A stretch of 35,096 bases of DNA. Origin: Phocaeicola_A sp963652075 (lineage in GTDB: Bacteria; Bacteroidota; Bacteroidia; Bacteroidales; Bacteroidaceae). Made by a program: the position numbers and the translations under genes. Of this stretch, positions 23,765 to 32,006 are shown in pieces. Position 1 is the stretch's first letter, and every line of letters begins with the position of its first letter. The stretch lies in the NCBI GenBank assembly GCA_963652075.1, contig CAVJRQ010000077.1, positions 1 through 35,096 on the forward strand, in the 5' to 3' direction. The notes beneath the pieces were generated by a model. That model was not told the origin of the DNA. It worked only from the letters and a program-made list of their open reading frames with translations, and searched no databases.

Positions 23765-25492
23765 CTAAACCCTTGAGGCGATGTGCCGACGATACAACTC
23801 CAGGTTGGTATCGGACAAAATCCGGTTGATGTGGGTCAGCCGTTGGTCTTGTGTGCTGTAGTCATCGGCGGTGTTGTCTTCTTTCAGGTGAAGCGAACCT
23901 TTACCCGTTACAGGCAAATACTCGTCCCAATAGACCGGTACACCGTGGAAACGACCGTCGCCTCCGAACTTCTCCACATAGGTAAGCCGTTGTTCGCAGC
24001 GATAGCCGTGAGCGCGTACGGTAATCGTGGCGTCTCCGTTGGCTTCACGCCGTTCGTCCGTCTTCAGAATGCAGTCCGTCACACAATCGGGGTGCTTGAA
24101 GTGGTCGTTGCCCCAGAAGTTGGCCAGTGCCTCGTGCTCCCAGAACGAACTGCGCCGTTTCATGTCCTGCCCGTAGATGTCGCTCTGCGGACGGATTTGC
24201 TGGTACATCGGCACACAAAGTAAGGGTGCCAGACTGAAATAGACGGCGCGGAAGTACTGCTCGTTGATGGTGTAGAAGTCCCGCTTGGCCTTGTCGAAGT
24301 CGTAGTTTCTGTATTGCGTCGGGTTCAGGTCGAGGTTAAGTGCCTGCAAGTGATCGGGGATGACGGTGTTTATCATCTTCTCCTTGTCGAAGTCGAAGTC
24401 GTCGCCATAGCCGTATTTGGTATCCTTCAGCAACCTCATCATGCTCTCTTGTGCCAAGGGCGTGAAGAGGAGCGCATATTGCTGGTTGTTGTTGCGGTTG
24501 CTCGTGTCGAACACTACCTCAAACTCCTCGTTGGTCATTAGGGCAAAGTCCCTGTTGGTGAGGTCGCGTGCCTTGTTGCGCAGACTTTTCCGCTTCCTCT
24601 TATAGGCCAGAGACCCGATTTTGGAGGCCAGTCCGCTCTGTTGGCGGTAGAAGGTCAGGTCCGGTGCTGCCGTGTTGCCATAGATGACGTACGTATTCTC
24701 CGGATACTCGGGATAGGGTGCCGTCACGCTTGCCCGCAGTGTCTCGGAGTGGTGTCGGGTGTAGCACTTCCCGTTGACGTCCCGTTCGATGGTAGTCCAG
24801 TAGATGGTCTTGCTGCCGTAGTAGGTCTTGCTGCCCATCTCCATCCGCTTTGTCCGGCAGATGACGAAAGGATTTCCGTTTATCAGTCCCGAGTGTGAAT
24901 AGATGACGGAGCGTTTGGCGTTGAACGTCCCGTCCCATCCGTAACTCTCCTGCAGGTCTGCCAGGCGCTGGTTTGTAAAATAGGGGTCGAACTCCAGCCG
25001 CGGCACCGTAGCGGTCATCATGCGTGTCAGCACGTCCCAGTCGTAGAGCCTGTTTAGCGGTTCCATCTGTTGCCAAGCCTCTTTCTCCAAGGTCGCTCTC
25101 TTGTCGGCAAGCTTTTTGCGCTCCGCTTTTTTCGCCTTTAGGGTCGGATGCACTGTTGAGAGGAGGAACAATAGAATCATCGCGCCAAACCCGACAATCA
25201 GGATAACCTGCTGCGCCGAGAGCTGATCCCAGAGGAACAGCAGGACACCTATGCCGCCAACAATCAGTGTCCACAGAAACGCGCAAAGGAATGTCCATCC
25301 GTTGACCGAACTCTGAAGCGAGGAGATGGCCTTGCCCGTCTCGACAATCTGTTTGCACGTGGCGCGGTTTGCCTCCTCGTCCACGTGCGCTTCGGCGGCC
25401 AATTTGTCAAAAGTCTTCTCGGTCACTTCCTTGAAGCGGCCATTGAAGACTTCGACGTATTCCGTTAGCGGGTCGTAGATATCCTTCAGCAT
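23765..25492 (-). CDS. LemA-associated membrane protein, DUF3137-like
   Basis: A 575-residue membrane protein of unknown function. It starts with a short cytoplasmic helix region and has two membrane segments at about 66-88 and 95-113. A highly charged coiled stretch (118-142) and a large soluble part follow. Residues 322-355 (EEFEVVFDT ... YALLFTPLAQESMMRLL) fit the pattern of DUF3137, a domain often encoded next to lemA. Here lemA lies immediately upstream, 33 bases away, on the same strand. No catalytic motif is seen. The domain name is given from memory of the pattern and is the weak part of the call; the LemA linkage is seen directly. Confidence 0.6.
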   Translation of the reverse strand: MLKDIYDPLTEYVEVFNGRFKEVTEKTFDKLAAEAHVDEEANRATCKQIVETGKAISSLQSSVNGWTFLCAFLWTLIVGGIGVLLFLWDQLSAQQVILIVGFGAMILLFLLSTVHPTLKAKKAERKKLADKRATLEKEAWQQMEPLNRLYDWDVLTRMMTATVPRLEFDPYFTNQRLADLQESYGWDGTFNAKRSVIYSHSGLINGNPFVICRTKRMEMGSKTYYGSKTIYWTTIERDVNGKCYTRHHSETLRASVTAPYPEYPENTYVIYGNTAAPDLTFYRQQSGLASKIGSLAYKRKRKSLRNKARDLTNRDFALMTNEEFEVVFDTSNRNNNQQYALLFTPLAQESMMRLLKDTKYGYGDDFDFDKEKMINTVIPDHLQALNLDLNPTQYRNYDFDKAKRDFYTINEQYFRAVYFSLAPLLCVPMYQQIRPQSDIYGQDMKRRSSFWEHEALANFWGNDHFKHPDCVTDCILKTDERREANGDATITVRAHGYRCEQRLTYVEKFGGDGRFHGVPVYWDEYLPVTGKGSLHLKEDNTADDYSTQDQRLTHINRILSDTNLELYRRHIASRV

Positions 25493-25525
25493 ACTCTTTC
25501 CTCTTTCGTTTCTGTAGGTGGGGTT

Positions 25526-26275
25526 TTAGAAGAACTTGGCTCTTGCGGCTTCACGCGTCTCTGCCGATGCCGTAAACGGGATGCGAGTGGTGTAGCCCTG
25601 TCTGGCCGCCACAATCATTTTGGTAGGCCATGCAAAGATGTCCGTGTTCCACTGGGTTACACGACTGTTGTAGACGGTTCGTGCCGCGGTAATCTCACGC
25701 TGTAGGTAGTTGTTCTGCTGCATCGCGTCGGCGATGGCGTTGTGCGCTTTCAGTTCGGGATAAGCCTCCACTTGCGGAAAGAGCCGTCCGAACGCACTGT
25801 TCACCTGTTGGTTCACCTCGCTTCGGTTCTCGGCGGTAATGGTTCCGCCACGCAGGGCGGCTACGGACTTCATCACGTCCTTGTCCAACTCAATGGCACG
25901 GTCTACGATGCCCACCACGTTTTGCAGGACTTGCACCCGTTGCTCCAAATAGTTGTCGATGTTGGAAGCCTCCGCCTGAATGCGTTGCTCCAACTGTTGG
26001 AAATAGTTGCGTGCCGAAATCTTCATGAAGATGAAGACAACACCCGGCAGCATGCCCACCAGGCATCCTACAATTCCTATCAGCAGGGCGTTTTCCACCT
26101 GAGACCCCATGACGGCGAGGAATATCAGTACCAATGCCGGAATTGTTACCCACAGGGCGATTTCGAACACCGTTGAGCCAATGCCTATCTTCACCGGCAG
26201 CTGGCGGTCTATCACATGAATGTCGCGTCCCTCGTTATTGACAGGACCTGTCGTTTCGTCTAATAAATTTGCCAT
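25526..26275 (-). CDS. lemA: LemA family membrane protein
   Basis: A 249-residue LemA protein. Two membrane segments at about 35-56 and 63-84 are followed by the helical LemA domain (about 85-249). That domain has the family pattern RLFPQVEAYPELKA, an aromatic/Asn-rich helix ARTVYNSRVTQWNTDIFAWP and a C-terminal F...REAARAKFF. Typical LemA has one N-terminal helix and about 185 residues, so this form has an extra helix and N-terminal extension. The reading frame is open upstream to 26488, but MANLLDE at 26275 follows a -7 element and avoids unconserved sequence. It is probably co-transcribed with the DUF3137-like gene. Function unknown. Confidence 0.88.
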   Translation of the reverse strand: MANLLDETTGPVNNEGRDIHVIDRQLPVKIGIGSTVFEIALWVTIPALVLIFLAVMGSQVENALLIGIVGCLVGMLPGVVFIFMKISARNYFQQLEQRIQAEASNIDNYLEQRVQVLQNVVGIVDRAIELDKDVMKSVAALRGGTITAENRSEVNQQVNSAFGRLFPQVEAYPELKAHNAIADAMQQNNYLQREITAARTVYNSRVTQWNTDIFAWPTKMIVAARQGYTTRIPFTASAETREAARAKFF

Positions 26276-26316
26276 AATAGTTAACGCTTTAAAGAGTTTA
26301 GTACAAACATTATCTG

Positions 26317-26324
26317 CAAATTTA
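26317..26324 (-). promoter_or_regulatory. -7 element for lemA
   Basis: Reverse-strand TAAATTTG matches TAnnTTTG, about 42 bases before the lemA ATG. The -33 TTTG is not clear. Confidence 0.5.
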
Positions 26325-26357
26325 CTGAGAAGAAACCGAATAAAAAAGGAAAAGACG

Positions 26358-26365
26358 TAATTTTG
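26358..26365 (+). promoter_or_regulatory. -7 element for the tandem ABC ATPase gene
   Basis: TAATTTTG matches TAnnTTTG and lies 27 bases before the ATG at 26393. The alternative TTG start at 26363 would fall inside this element, which supports the later start. It is divergent from the lemA element. Confidence 0.5.
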
Positions 26366-26392
26366 CAAGCGATAAATCAAGACGAAGATACA

Positions 26393-27844
26393 ATGCAAAA
26401 GACTATAGAGATTGTGGAGGGAGTGACGAGACACCCGCTCTACCGAATGAAAGAACCGGTGAACTTCGTTCTCCTCAAGGGTGAACACTTGGCCATTGTC
26501 GGGTCCAACGGGGCGGGGAAGAGCATCCTCGTCGATACCATCACGGGGAAATATCCGCTATTGATGAACGAGGTGAAGTACGACTTCTCACCGTCCGCGT
26601 CGAAGATGGCTTTCGATAACATCAAGTACATCACTTTCCGTGACTCTTATGGCGATGCGGACGGCAGCTATTATTACCAGCAGCGCTGGAACTCGCAAGA
26701 CACGGAGGAGACACCCGTGGTGAAAGACCTCTTGCCCGAAGCCAAGGATACGGCCTTGCGCGACAAACTCTACGACCTGTTCGGCATCAAGGATATGTTG
26801 GAGAAACACGTTATCCTGCTCTCCAGCGGTGAACTACGCAAGTTTCAGCTGACAAAGACTCTGCTCGCCAATCCGCGTGTGCTCATCATGGACAATCCCT
26901 TCATCGGACTGGATGCGCCCACACGCGACTTGCTCCAGAACCTGCTCCAACAGCTGACCGTATTGTCCGACCTGCAAATCATACTGATTCTCTCCAAGAC
27001 GGACGACATCCCGCAGTTCATCACCCACGTTGTGCCGGTGCGCGACATGGTGTGTGGAACAAAGATAACCAAGGAGGAATACATGGCCCAAGAAAAGGCC
27101 GTGCCCGCCCACGTACTGAGTGAGGAGAAGCGTCGGCGCATCCTCGATTTGCCGTACCGGCCGGACCTGTTGCACGCCGACCACATCGTGGACCTCAATA
27201 AAGTCTCCATCCGTTACGGTGAACGCACCATTCTCAAGGAACTGGACTGGAACGTGCTGTGTGGCGAGAAGTGGGCACTCTCCGGAGACAACGGTTCTGG
27301 CAAGTCCACGTTGCTGAGTCTTGTCTGCGCCGACAATCCGCAGTCCTACGCCTGCGACATCTCGCTCTTTGGACGCAAACGCGGAACGGGCGAGAGCATT
27401 TGGGAAATCAAGAAACACATCGGCTACGTCTCGCCGGAGATGCACCGTGCCTACCTGAAGAACCTCCCTACCATTGACATCGTGGCATCGGGTTTACACG
27501 ATTCCATCGGTCTCTACCGCCGCTCCACCCAAGAGGAGTTGGCCAAGTGCGTCTGGTGGATGGATATCTTCGGTATCGCCGACTTGCGCGACCGTAACTT
27601 CTTGCAACTCTCCAGCGGAGAGCAGCGTCTGGTCTTGTTGGCCCGTGCCTTTGTGAAAGACCCCGAACTGTTGGTGCTCGACGAGCCGCTTCACGGACTG
27701 GACATGCATAACCGTCGCTTGGCGAAGGACGTGATAGAGACCTTCTGCCAGCGACGCGAGAAGACGCTCATCATGGTGACGCACTACCAAAACGAACTGC
27801 CTTCCGTCATCGACCACAGCATCTATCTGCGGAAGAACAGATGA
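26393..27844 (+). CDS. Tandem ABC ATPase, ModF-like
   Basis: A 483-residue soluble protein with two complete ABC ATPase modules. The first has Walker A GSNGAGKS (37-44), signature LLSSGELRKFQL and Walker B VLIMDNPFIGLD. The second has Walker A GDNGSGKST (298-306), signature LQLSSGEQRLVLLAR and Walker B LLVLDEPLHGLD. No membrane domain is present in it or beside it. The arrangement resembles ModF/PhrA of the molybdate region, but no mod gene is near, so transport of molybdate should not be assumed; a regulatory or translation-type ABC role is equally open. It is divergent from lemA and convergent with the DUF1573 gene, 13 bases away. Confidence 0.82.
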   Translation: MQKTIEIVEGVTRHPLYRMKEPVNFVLLKGEHLAIVGSNGAGKSILVDTITGKYPLLMNEVKYDFSPSASKMAFDNIKYITFRDSYGDADGSYYYQQRWNSQDTEETPVVKDLLPEAKDTALRDKLYDLFGIKDMLEKHVILLSSGELRKFQLTKTLLANPRVLIMDNPFIGLDAPTRDLLQNLLQQLTVLSDLQIILILSKTDDIPQFITHVVPVRDMVCGTKITKEEYMAQEKAVPAHVLSEEKRRRILDLPYRPDLLHADHIVDLNKVSIRYGERTILKELDWNVLCGEKWALSGDNGSGKSTLLSLVCADNPQSYACDISLFGRKRGTGESIWEIKKHIGYVSPEMHRAYLKNLPTIDIVASGLHDSIGLYRRSTQEELAKCVWWMDIFGIADLRDRNFLQLSSGEQRLVLLARAFVKDPELLVLDEPLHGLDMHNRRLAKDVIETFCQRREKTLIMVTHYQNELPSVIDHSIYLRKNR

Positions 27845-27857
27845 CGCTTGGCATCCG

Positions 27858-28256
27858 TTACTCGCTCTTCCCGATCATCGTTCCCTTCACGCGCAGACGG
27901 ACGATTTCGTCTTTCGTGTTGGTGCGGAGGATAATCACTTTCTCGAACTTGCCCGGATGTTTGCCGGCTCCGTTGTAGGTCACCTTTATCTCACCTGTTG
28001 CACCCGGTTTGATGGGCTCTTTGGGGAAGGTGGGTGAGGTGCATCCACAGGACGCGATGGCCTGATAAATCACCAACACGCCCGTGCCGGTGTTCTTGAA
28101 CTTGAAGACGCACGTCACCGGTCCGTCAGCCTCGTTGAAAGTCCCGAAGTCGTGGTTCACGTTCTCGAAGGTTATTTCGGATTTGGAGGTCTGTGCCCAT
28201 GTAATACCTGTGGCCAACACGGCCAACACGATGGAGAGGAAAATCTTTTTCATCAT
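27858..28256 (-). CDS. Secreted DUF1573 protein
   Basis: A 132-residue exported protein: signal peptide 1-21 ending TWAQ, then one immunoglobulin-like DUF1573 domain. This has the family core HDFGTF, the pattern IYQAIASCGCTSPTFPKEPIKPG and KVTYN. The SCGC pair could bind metal or form a disulfide. Such proteins are abundant in Bacteroidetes and of unknown function. Two consecutive ATG codons (28256 and 28253) can start it. Confidence 0.87.
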   Translation of the reverse strand: MMKKIFLSIVLAVLATGITWAQTSKSEITFENVNHDFGTFNEADGPVTCVFKFKNTGTGVLVIYQAIASCGCTSPTFPKEPIKPGATGEIKVTYNGAGKHPGKFEKVIILRTNTKDEIVRLRVKGTMIGKSE

Positions 28257-28287
28257 ATTCCCACGTTTTTATTCGTTGTTCTGAAGG

Positions 28288-28295
28288 CAAAGTTA
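28288..28295 (-). promoter_or_regulatory. -7 element for the DUF1573 gene
   Basis: Reverse-strand TAACTTTG matches TAnnTTTG, 32 bases before the ATG. There is no clear -33 TTTG. It lies just left of the divergent galM promoter. Confidence 0.5.
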
Positions 28296-28315
28296 TGAAC
28301 TTTACGCCAATATTG

Positions 28316-28347
28316 TTTGAAACGGAGAATAAAAATGTATAATTTAG
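28316..28347 (+). promoter_or_regulatory. Probable galM promoter
   Basis: TTTG at 28316-28319, a 20-base spacer, then TAATTTAG at 28340-28347, one base from TAnnTTTG. The start codon is 34 bases downstream. Confidence 0.5.
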
Positions 28348-28380
28348 CCGCCGATTGAAGTAACACCAACTATCAGAAAA

Positions 28381-29514
28381 ATGAAAAACATCTTTATGAA
28401 CCTTGCCATTCTGTGCGGCATGATGTTGACAAGCAGTCAGTTGACGGCACAGAGCGTAACGAAATCGGGACTGCAGCGTAAAAACTTCCAAACAGAGATT
28501 GACGGACAATATACCGACCTGTTTGTGCTGAAAAACAAAAACGGCGTGGAGGCCTGCATCACCAACTATGGCGGCAGGGTCGTGTCGCTCATGGTGCCTG
28601 ACCGCAACGGCAAACTGGAGGACGTGGTGACGGGATTTCCCACCATACAGGAGTATACCACTATCCGACAGAACTACGGGGCCGCTATCGGTCGCTACAT
28701 AGGCCGCATCCAGGGCGCGAGCTTCACGCTGGACGGGGTCACCTACCAACTGGACGGCAAGCCTCATTGCACACACGGCGGTAAGCCGGGCTTTGCCAAC
28801 CGCGTGTGGAAACCGCGTCAGGAAGACGCGCGGACACTGCACCTCTATTACACGTCGCCCGATGGCGAAAGCGGTTTCCCCGGCACGCTGAACGTGCACC
28901 TTACCTATAAACTGACGGACGACAACGCGTTGGACGTTACTTACGAGGCCACTACGGACAAACCGACCGTACTCAATCTTTCGCACCACTCGTTCTTCAA
29001 CATCACGGGCGACCTGAACCGCTCCATCGAGACCACTTACATGCAGGTGGACGGTGACTACCTGGTTGAGTACGATGCCACGAAATGCGTCACGGGCAAC
29101 CTGATACCGGTGAAAGATACCCCGTTCGACTTCAAGGAACTGAAGCTGATAGGGGAGGAGATTAATGCCGACAACGACCAACTGAAAGTGACGGCAGGAT
29201 ACGACCACTGCTGGGTACTCAATACCAACGGCGACGACAAGAAAGTGGCGGCGCATCAGGTGGACTCGGTGAGCGGACGCACATTGGATGTCTACACCAC
29301 GGAACCCGGCGTGCATGTCTACACGGCCAACGGACTTAACGGCAAGACCATCGGCAAGAACGAAGTGGCTTATCCGTGCCGCGGAGCTGTCTGCTTCGAG
29401 ACGATGCACTTTGCCGACAGTCCCAACAAACCGCAGTTCCCCAGCACCGTGCTAAGACCGGGACAGACTTACTACACGCACACCGTCTATAAGTTCGGCA
29501 GGCTGAAGAAGTAA
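28381..29514 (+). CDS. galM: Secreted aldose 1-epimerase (mutarotase)
   Basis: A 377-residue GalM-family enzyme interconverting alpha and beta anomers of aldoses. It has a signal peptide (1-24, ending LTAQ), so it acts in the periplasm or outside, as is common for Bacteroidetes mutarotases linked to glycan use. Catalytic-region motifs are HCTHGGKPGFANRVW (substrate His), LSHHSFFNITG (second His) and the general base Glu in GAVCFETMHF. Length fits the secreted subfamily. No sugar-use operon is adjacent. It ends just before a clear terminator and converges on the RelA/SpoT homologue. Confidence 0.93.
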   Translation: MKNIFMNLAILCGMMLTSSQLTAQSVTKSGLQRKNFQTEIDGQYTDLFVLKNKNGVEACITNYGGRVVSLMVPDRNGKLEDVVTGFPTIQEYTTIRQNYGAAIGRYIGRIQGASFTLDGVTYQLDGKPHCTHGGKPGFANRVWKPRQEDARTLHLYYTSPDGESGFPGTLNVHLTYKLTDDNALDVTYEATTDKPTVLNLSHHSFFNITGDLNRSIETTYMQVDGDYLVEYDATKCVTGNLIPVKDTPFDFKELKLIGEEINADNDQLKVTAGYDHCWVLNTNGDDKKVAAHQVDSVSGRTLDVYTTEPGVHVYTANGLNGKTIGKNEVAYPCRGAVCFETMHFADSPNKPQFPSTVLRPGQTYYTHTVYKFGRLKK

Positions 29515-29539
29515 ATCCGGTTCTTACTAACTGACATAG

Positions 29540-29567
29540 AAGACCTCCATTGCGTGAGGTCTTTTTT
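29540..29567 (+). terminator. Terminator of galM
   Basis: Stem AAGACCTC/GAGGTCTT (29540-29547 with 29556-29563), eight-base loop, and T run through 29567, 26 bases after the galM stop. Confidence 0.85.
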
Positions 29568-29568
29568 G

Positions 29569-31782
29569 TTAGCTTCGGGAGACCTGCTTCACGCCCTTCG
29601 CACCACGGATTTTCTTGATAAGCGCTTCCAACTTTGAGGTGTCGTCCACCATCACGACGAGCGATCCGGAGAAGAGGCCGTCGTGTGAGTCGATGGAGAT
29701 GGAGCGCAACAGAATGTTGCTCTCCTTCGAGATGATGGAGGTGATGTTGTTTACGATGCCGATGTCGTCGTTGCCGATGACGCTCAGTCGGATGGGGTAT
29801 TGCGTACCCTTGCTCTTGCCCGCCCAGCGTGCCGGCACGATGCGGTAGCCGAAGCGTGCGCGCATCTCCGGGGCATTGGGACAATCCTGACGGTGAATCT
29901 TGATACCTCCGTTGACGGTGACGAAACCGAACACGTCGTCACCGTAGATGGGGTTGCAGCATTTCGCCAGCGTGAAGTCGATGCCCTTCAGGTTGCGGTC
30001 AATCACCAGCACGTCCGATCCGCTGTTGCTTTTCAGGTTCTCGTCCAGCGTGGCGGTGTTGAAGTCCTCGGCACTGCGCGCCACCTCCGTAACCTCCGTC
30101 TCTTTCTTCTGCAGGGCCAGGTAGCTGTCGATGACGTCATTCACGTCGAGGTTTCCCTCGGCAATCTTCTGGTAGAAGTCCGTCACCTCCTTGAATCCCT
30201 CTTTCTTGATGAGCCGCATCATCACGCCCTCATCGTACTCTATCTTGCGGTTCTTGAATTTGCGGTCCAGTGTCTCGCGCACGAAGTTGGCTTGCCGTAC
30301 GGAGATTTCCTTCAGCGCTTGGCGTATCTTGGTGCGTGCCCGTGAGGTGTGGACAATGTTGAGCCAGTCGCGTTTGGGGGTCTGTGTGTTTGAGGTCATG
30401 ATTTCCACCTGGTCGCCGCTGCTCAGTTCGTAGCGGATAGGCACGTTCTTGCCGTTCACCTTGCCGCCGATACACTTGCAGCCCACGTTGGAGTGGATGT
30501 GGAAGGCAAAGTCGAGCACCGTGGCTCCCTTGGCCAACTTGTAGAGGTCGCCCTTGGGGGTGAAGACGAACACCTCGTCTTGGTAGAGGTCCATCTTGAA
30601 CTGGTCCATGGCCTGCATGTCGTTGTCGCTGTTCTCCAACGCCTCGCGGATGGAGTTGAGCCACTCGTCCAAGCCGCTCTCGCCCTTAATGCCTTTGTAG
30701 CGCCAGTGCGCCGCCACGCCCCGTTCGGCGATGTTGTCCATGCGCTCGGTGCGTATCTGCACCTCCACCCACTTGCTCTCCGGTCCCATTACCGTGATGT
30801 GGAGCGACTCGTAGCCGTTGCTCTTCGGGATGGAGAGCCAGTCACGCAGTCGCTTGGGGTTGGGTTGGTACATGTCCGTAACGATGGAGTAGACCTGCCA
30901 ACACTCCTGTTTCTCCTTTTCGAGGGGGGAGTCCAAGATGATGCGGATGGCAAACAGGTCGTAGATGCCCTCGAAGTTGGTGTGTTGCTTCTTCATCTTC
31001 TGCCAGATGGAGTGGATGGACTTTGTGCGTCCCTTCATGTGGAACTTCAGTCCCGCCTCCTCCAGCTTCTTCTGTATAGGGGCGATGAATGAGGCTATAT
31101 AGCGGTCGCGCGAGGCTTTCGTCTCGTTCAGTTTCTCTTTGATGTGGTAGTAGACATCGTGCTCGGTGTACTTCAATGCCAGGTCTTCCAGTTCCGACTT
31201 CAGTTTGTAGAGACCCAACTTGTGCGCCAGTGGCGCGTAGAGGTAAGCGGCTTCGTTGGCCACCTGGATGCGTGCGGCCTCGTTGGGAGAGTCCTTTATC
31301 TGCCGCATCACGTTCACGCGGTCGGCAATCATGATGAGGATGACGCGCATATCCTCGGCAAACGAGAGCAACAGGTTGCGGAAGTTCTCCGACTCCACCG
31401 TAGGACTCTTGGCGTAGAGCTCGTTGATACGAATCAGTCCGCGGATGATGCTTGCCACGTCCTCGCCAAACTCCTCGTGCACCTGCTCCGTGGTCATTGA
31501 GTGGGCCTTCACGCTGTCGTGCAGCATGATGCCCAGGATGGAGGCGCGTTGCATGCCTATCTCGTCCGCCACGATGATGGCGGTCTGCATGTTCTTGATG
31601 ACGGGATTCATCCCGAAATTGTCGCGCTGCAGCGAGTTGTTGGAGGTTGCCTCGATGAGGCGCGCCTTCAGCTTGCGGTAGTCACCGCTTTTGAGTACAC
31701 CGCCCGATAGCGTGAGCAACTCTTTATATAAGGTAAACAGTTGCTTGCGCTCCTGCTCCGTGAAAAATGCGTTCTCTTCCAT
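29569..31782 (-). CDS. RelA/SpoT-family (p)ppGpp synthetase with degenerate hydrolase domain
   Basis: A 737-residue long RSH protein of the stringent response. The synthetase domain looks active: GRTKSIHSIWQKM (251-263), YDL with Asp275, RLRD at 311-314 (close to the RxKD form), KSNGYESLH and EVQIRT with Glu340. Then come TGS (about 402-463), a zinc-finger region with Cys608, Cys609, His630 and Cys634, and a C-terminal ACT domain (about 662-735). The N-terminal hydrolase fold is present but its metal and catalytic residues are replaced. The first His is Asn64, HDxxED reads HDSVKA (88-93), and DRLHNM reads DRVNVM. It should therefore synthesise but not degrade (p)ppGpp. A second, bifunctional homologue is expected elsewhere. 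Confidence 0.92.
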   Translation of the reverse strand: MEENAFFTEQERKQLFTLYKELLTLSGGVLKSGDYRKLKARLIEATSNNSLQRDNFGMNPVIKNMQTAIIVADEIGMQRASILGIMLHDSVKAHSMTTEQVHEEFGEDVASIIRGLIRINELYAKSPTVESENFRNLLLSFAEDMRVILIMIADRVNVMRQIKDSPNEAARIQVANEAAYLYAPLAHKLGLYKLKSELEDLALKYTEHDVYYHIKEKLNETKASRDRYIASFIAPIQKKLEEAGLKFHMKGRTKSIHSIWQKMKKQHTNFEGIYDLFAIRIILDSPLEKEKQECWQVYSIVTDMYQPNPKRLRDWLSIPKSNGYESLHITVMGPESKWVEVQIRTERMDNIAERGVAAHWRYKGIKGESGLDEWLNSIREALENSDNDMQAMDQFKMDLYQDEVFVFTPKGDLYKLAKGATVLDFAFHIHSNVGCKCIGGKVNGKNVPIRYELSSGDQVEIMTSNTQTPKRDWLNIVHTSRARTKIRQALKEISVRQANFVRETLDRKFKNRKIEYDEGVMMRLIKKEGFKEVTDFYQKIAEGNLDVNDVIDSYLALQKKETEVTEVARSAEDFNTATLDENLKSNSGSDVLVIDRNLKGIDFTLAKCCNPIYGDDVFGFVTVNGGIKIHRQDCPNAPEMRARFGYRIVPARWAGKSKGTQYPIRLSVIGNDDIGIVNNITSIISKESNILLRSISIDSHDGLFSGSLVVMVDDTSKLEALIKKIRGAKGVKQVSRS

Positions 31783-31858
31783 ATTCGTCCGAAAAAGTGT
31801 CCTTTATATTCTGTGATGCAAGCGGCGGCAATGTGGCAGCCGCAGCTCTCTCATATTA

Positions 31859-31888
31859 CAAAGGTAAGAAATTTCATCCATAAGCAAC
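31859..31888 (-). promoter_or_regulatory. Probable promoter of the RelA/SpoT homologue
   Basis: Reverse-strand TACCTTTG at 31859-31866 is an exact -7 element. GTTG at 31885-31888, 18 bases upstream, is a near match to TTTG. It leaves an untranslated leader of roughly 70 bases. Confidence 0.6.
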
Positions 31889-31940
31889 ACGAACATTCAA
31901 AAAAATATAGAATTTATTAGCATCTTATCGGAAGTTTATC

Positions 31941-31948
31941 TATTTTTG
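31941..31948 (+). promoter_or_regulatory. -7 element for the DUF4301 gene
   Basis: TATTTTTG matches TAnnTTTG, 58 bases before the ATG at 32007. TTAG at 31917-31920, 20 bases upstream, is a weak -33 candidate. Confidence 0.5.
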
Positions 31949-32006
31949 GCAGACGAAATACCCGTACCTTAATGGAATTTATGAAAACATTAAAATAATA
32001 CATCCT

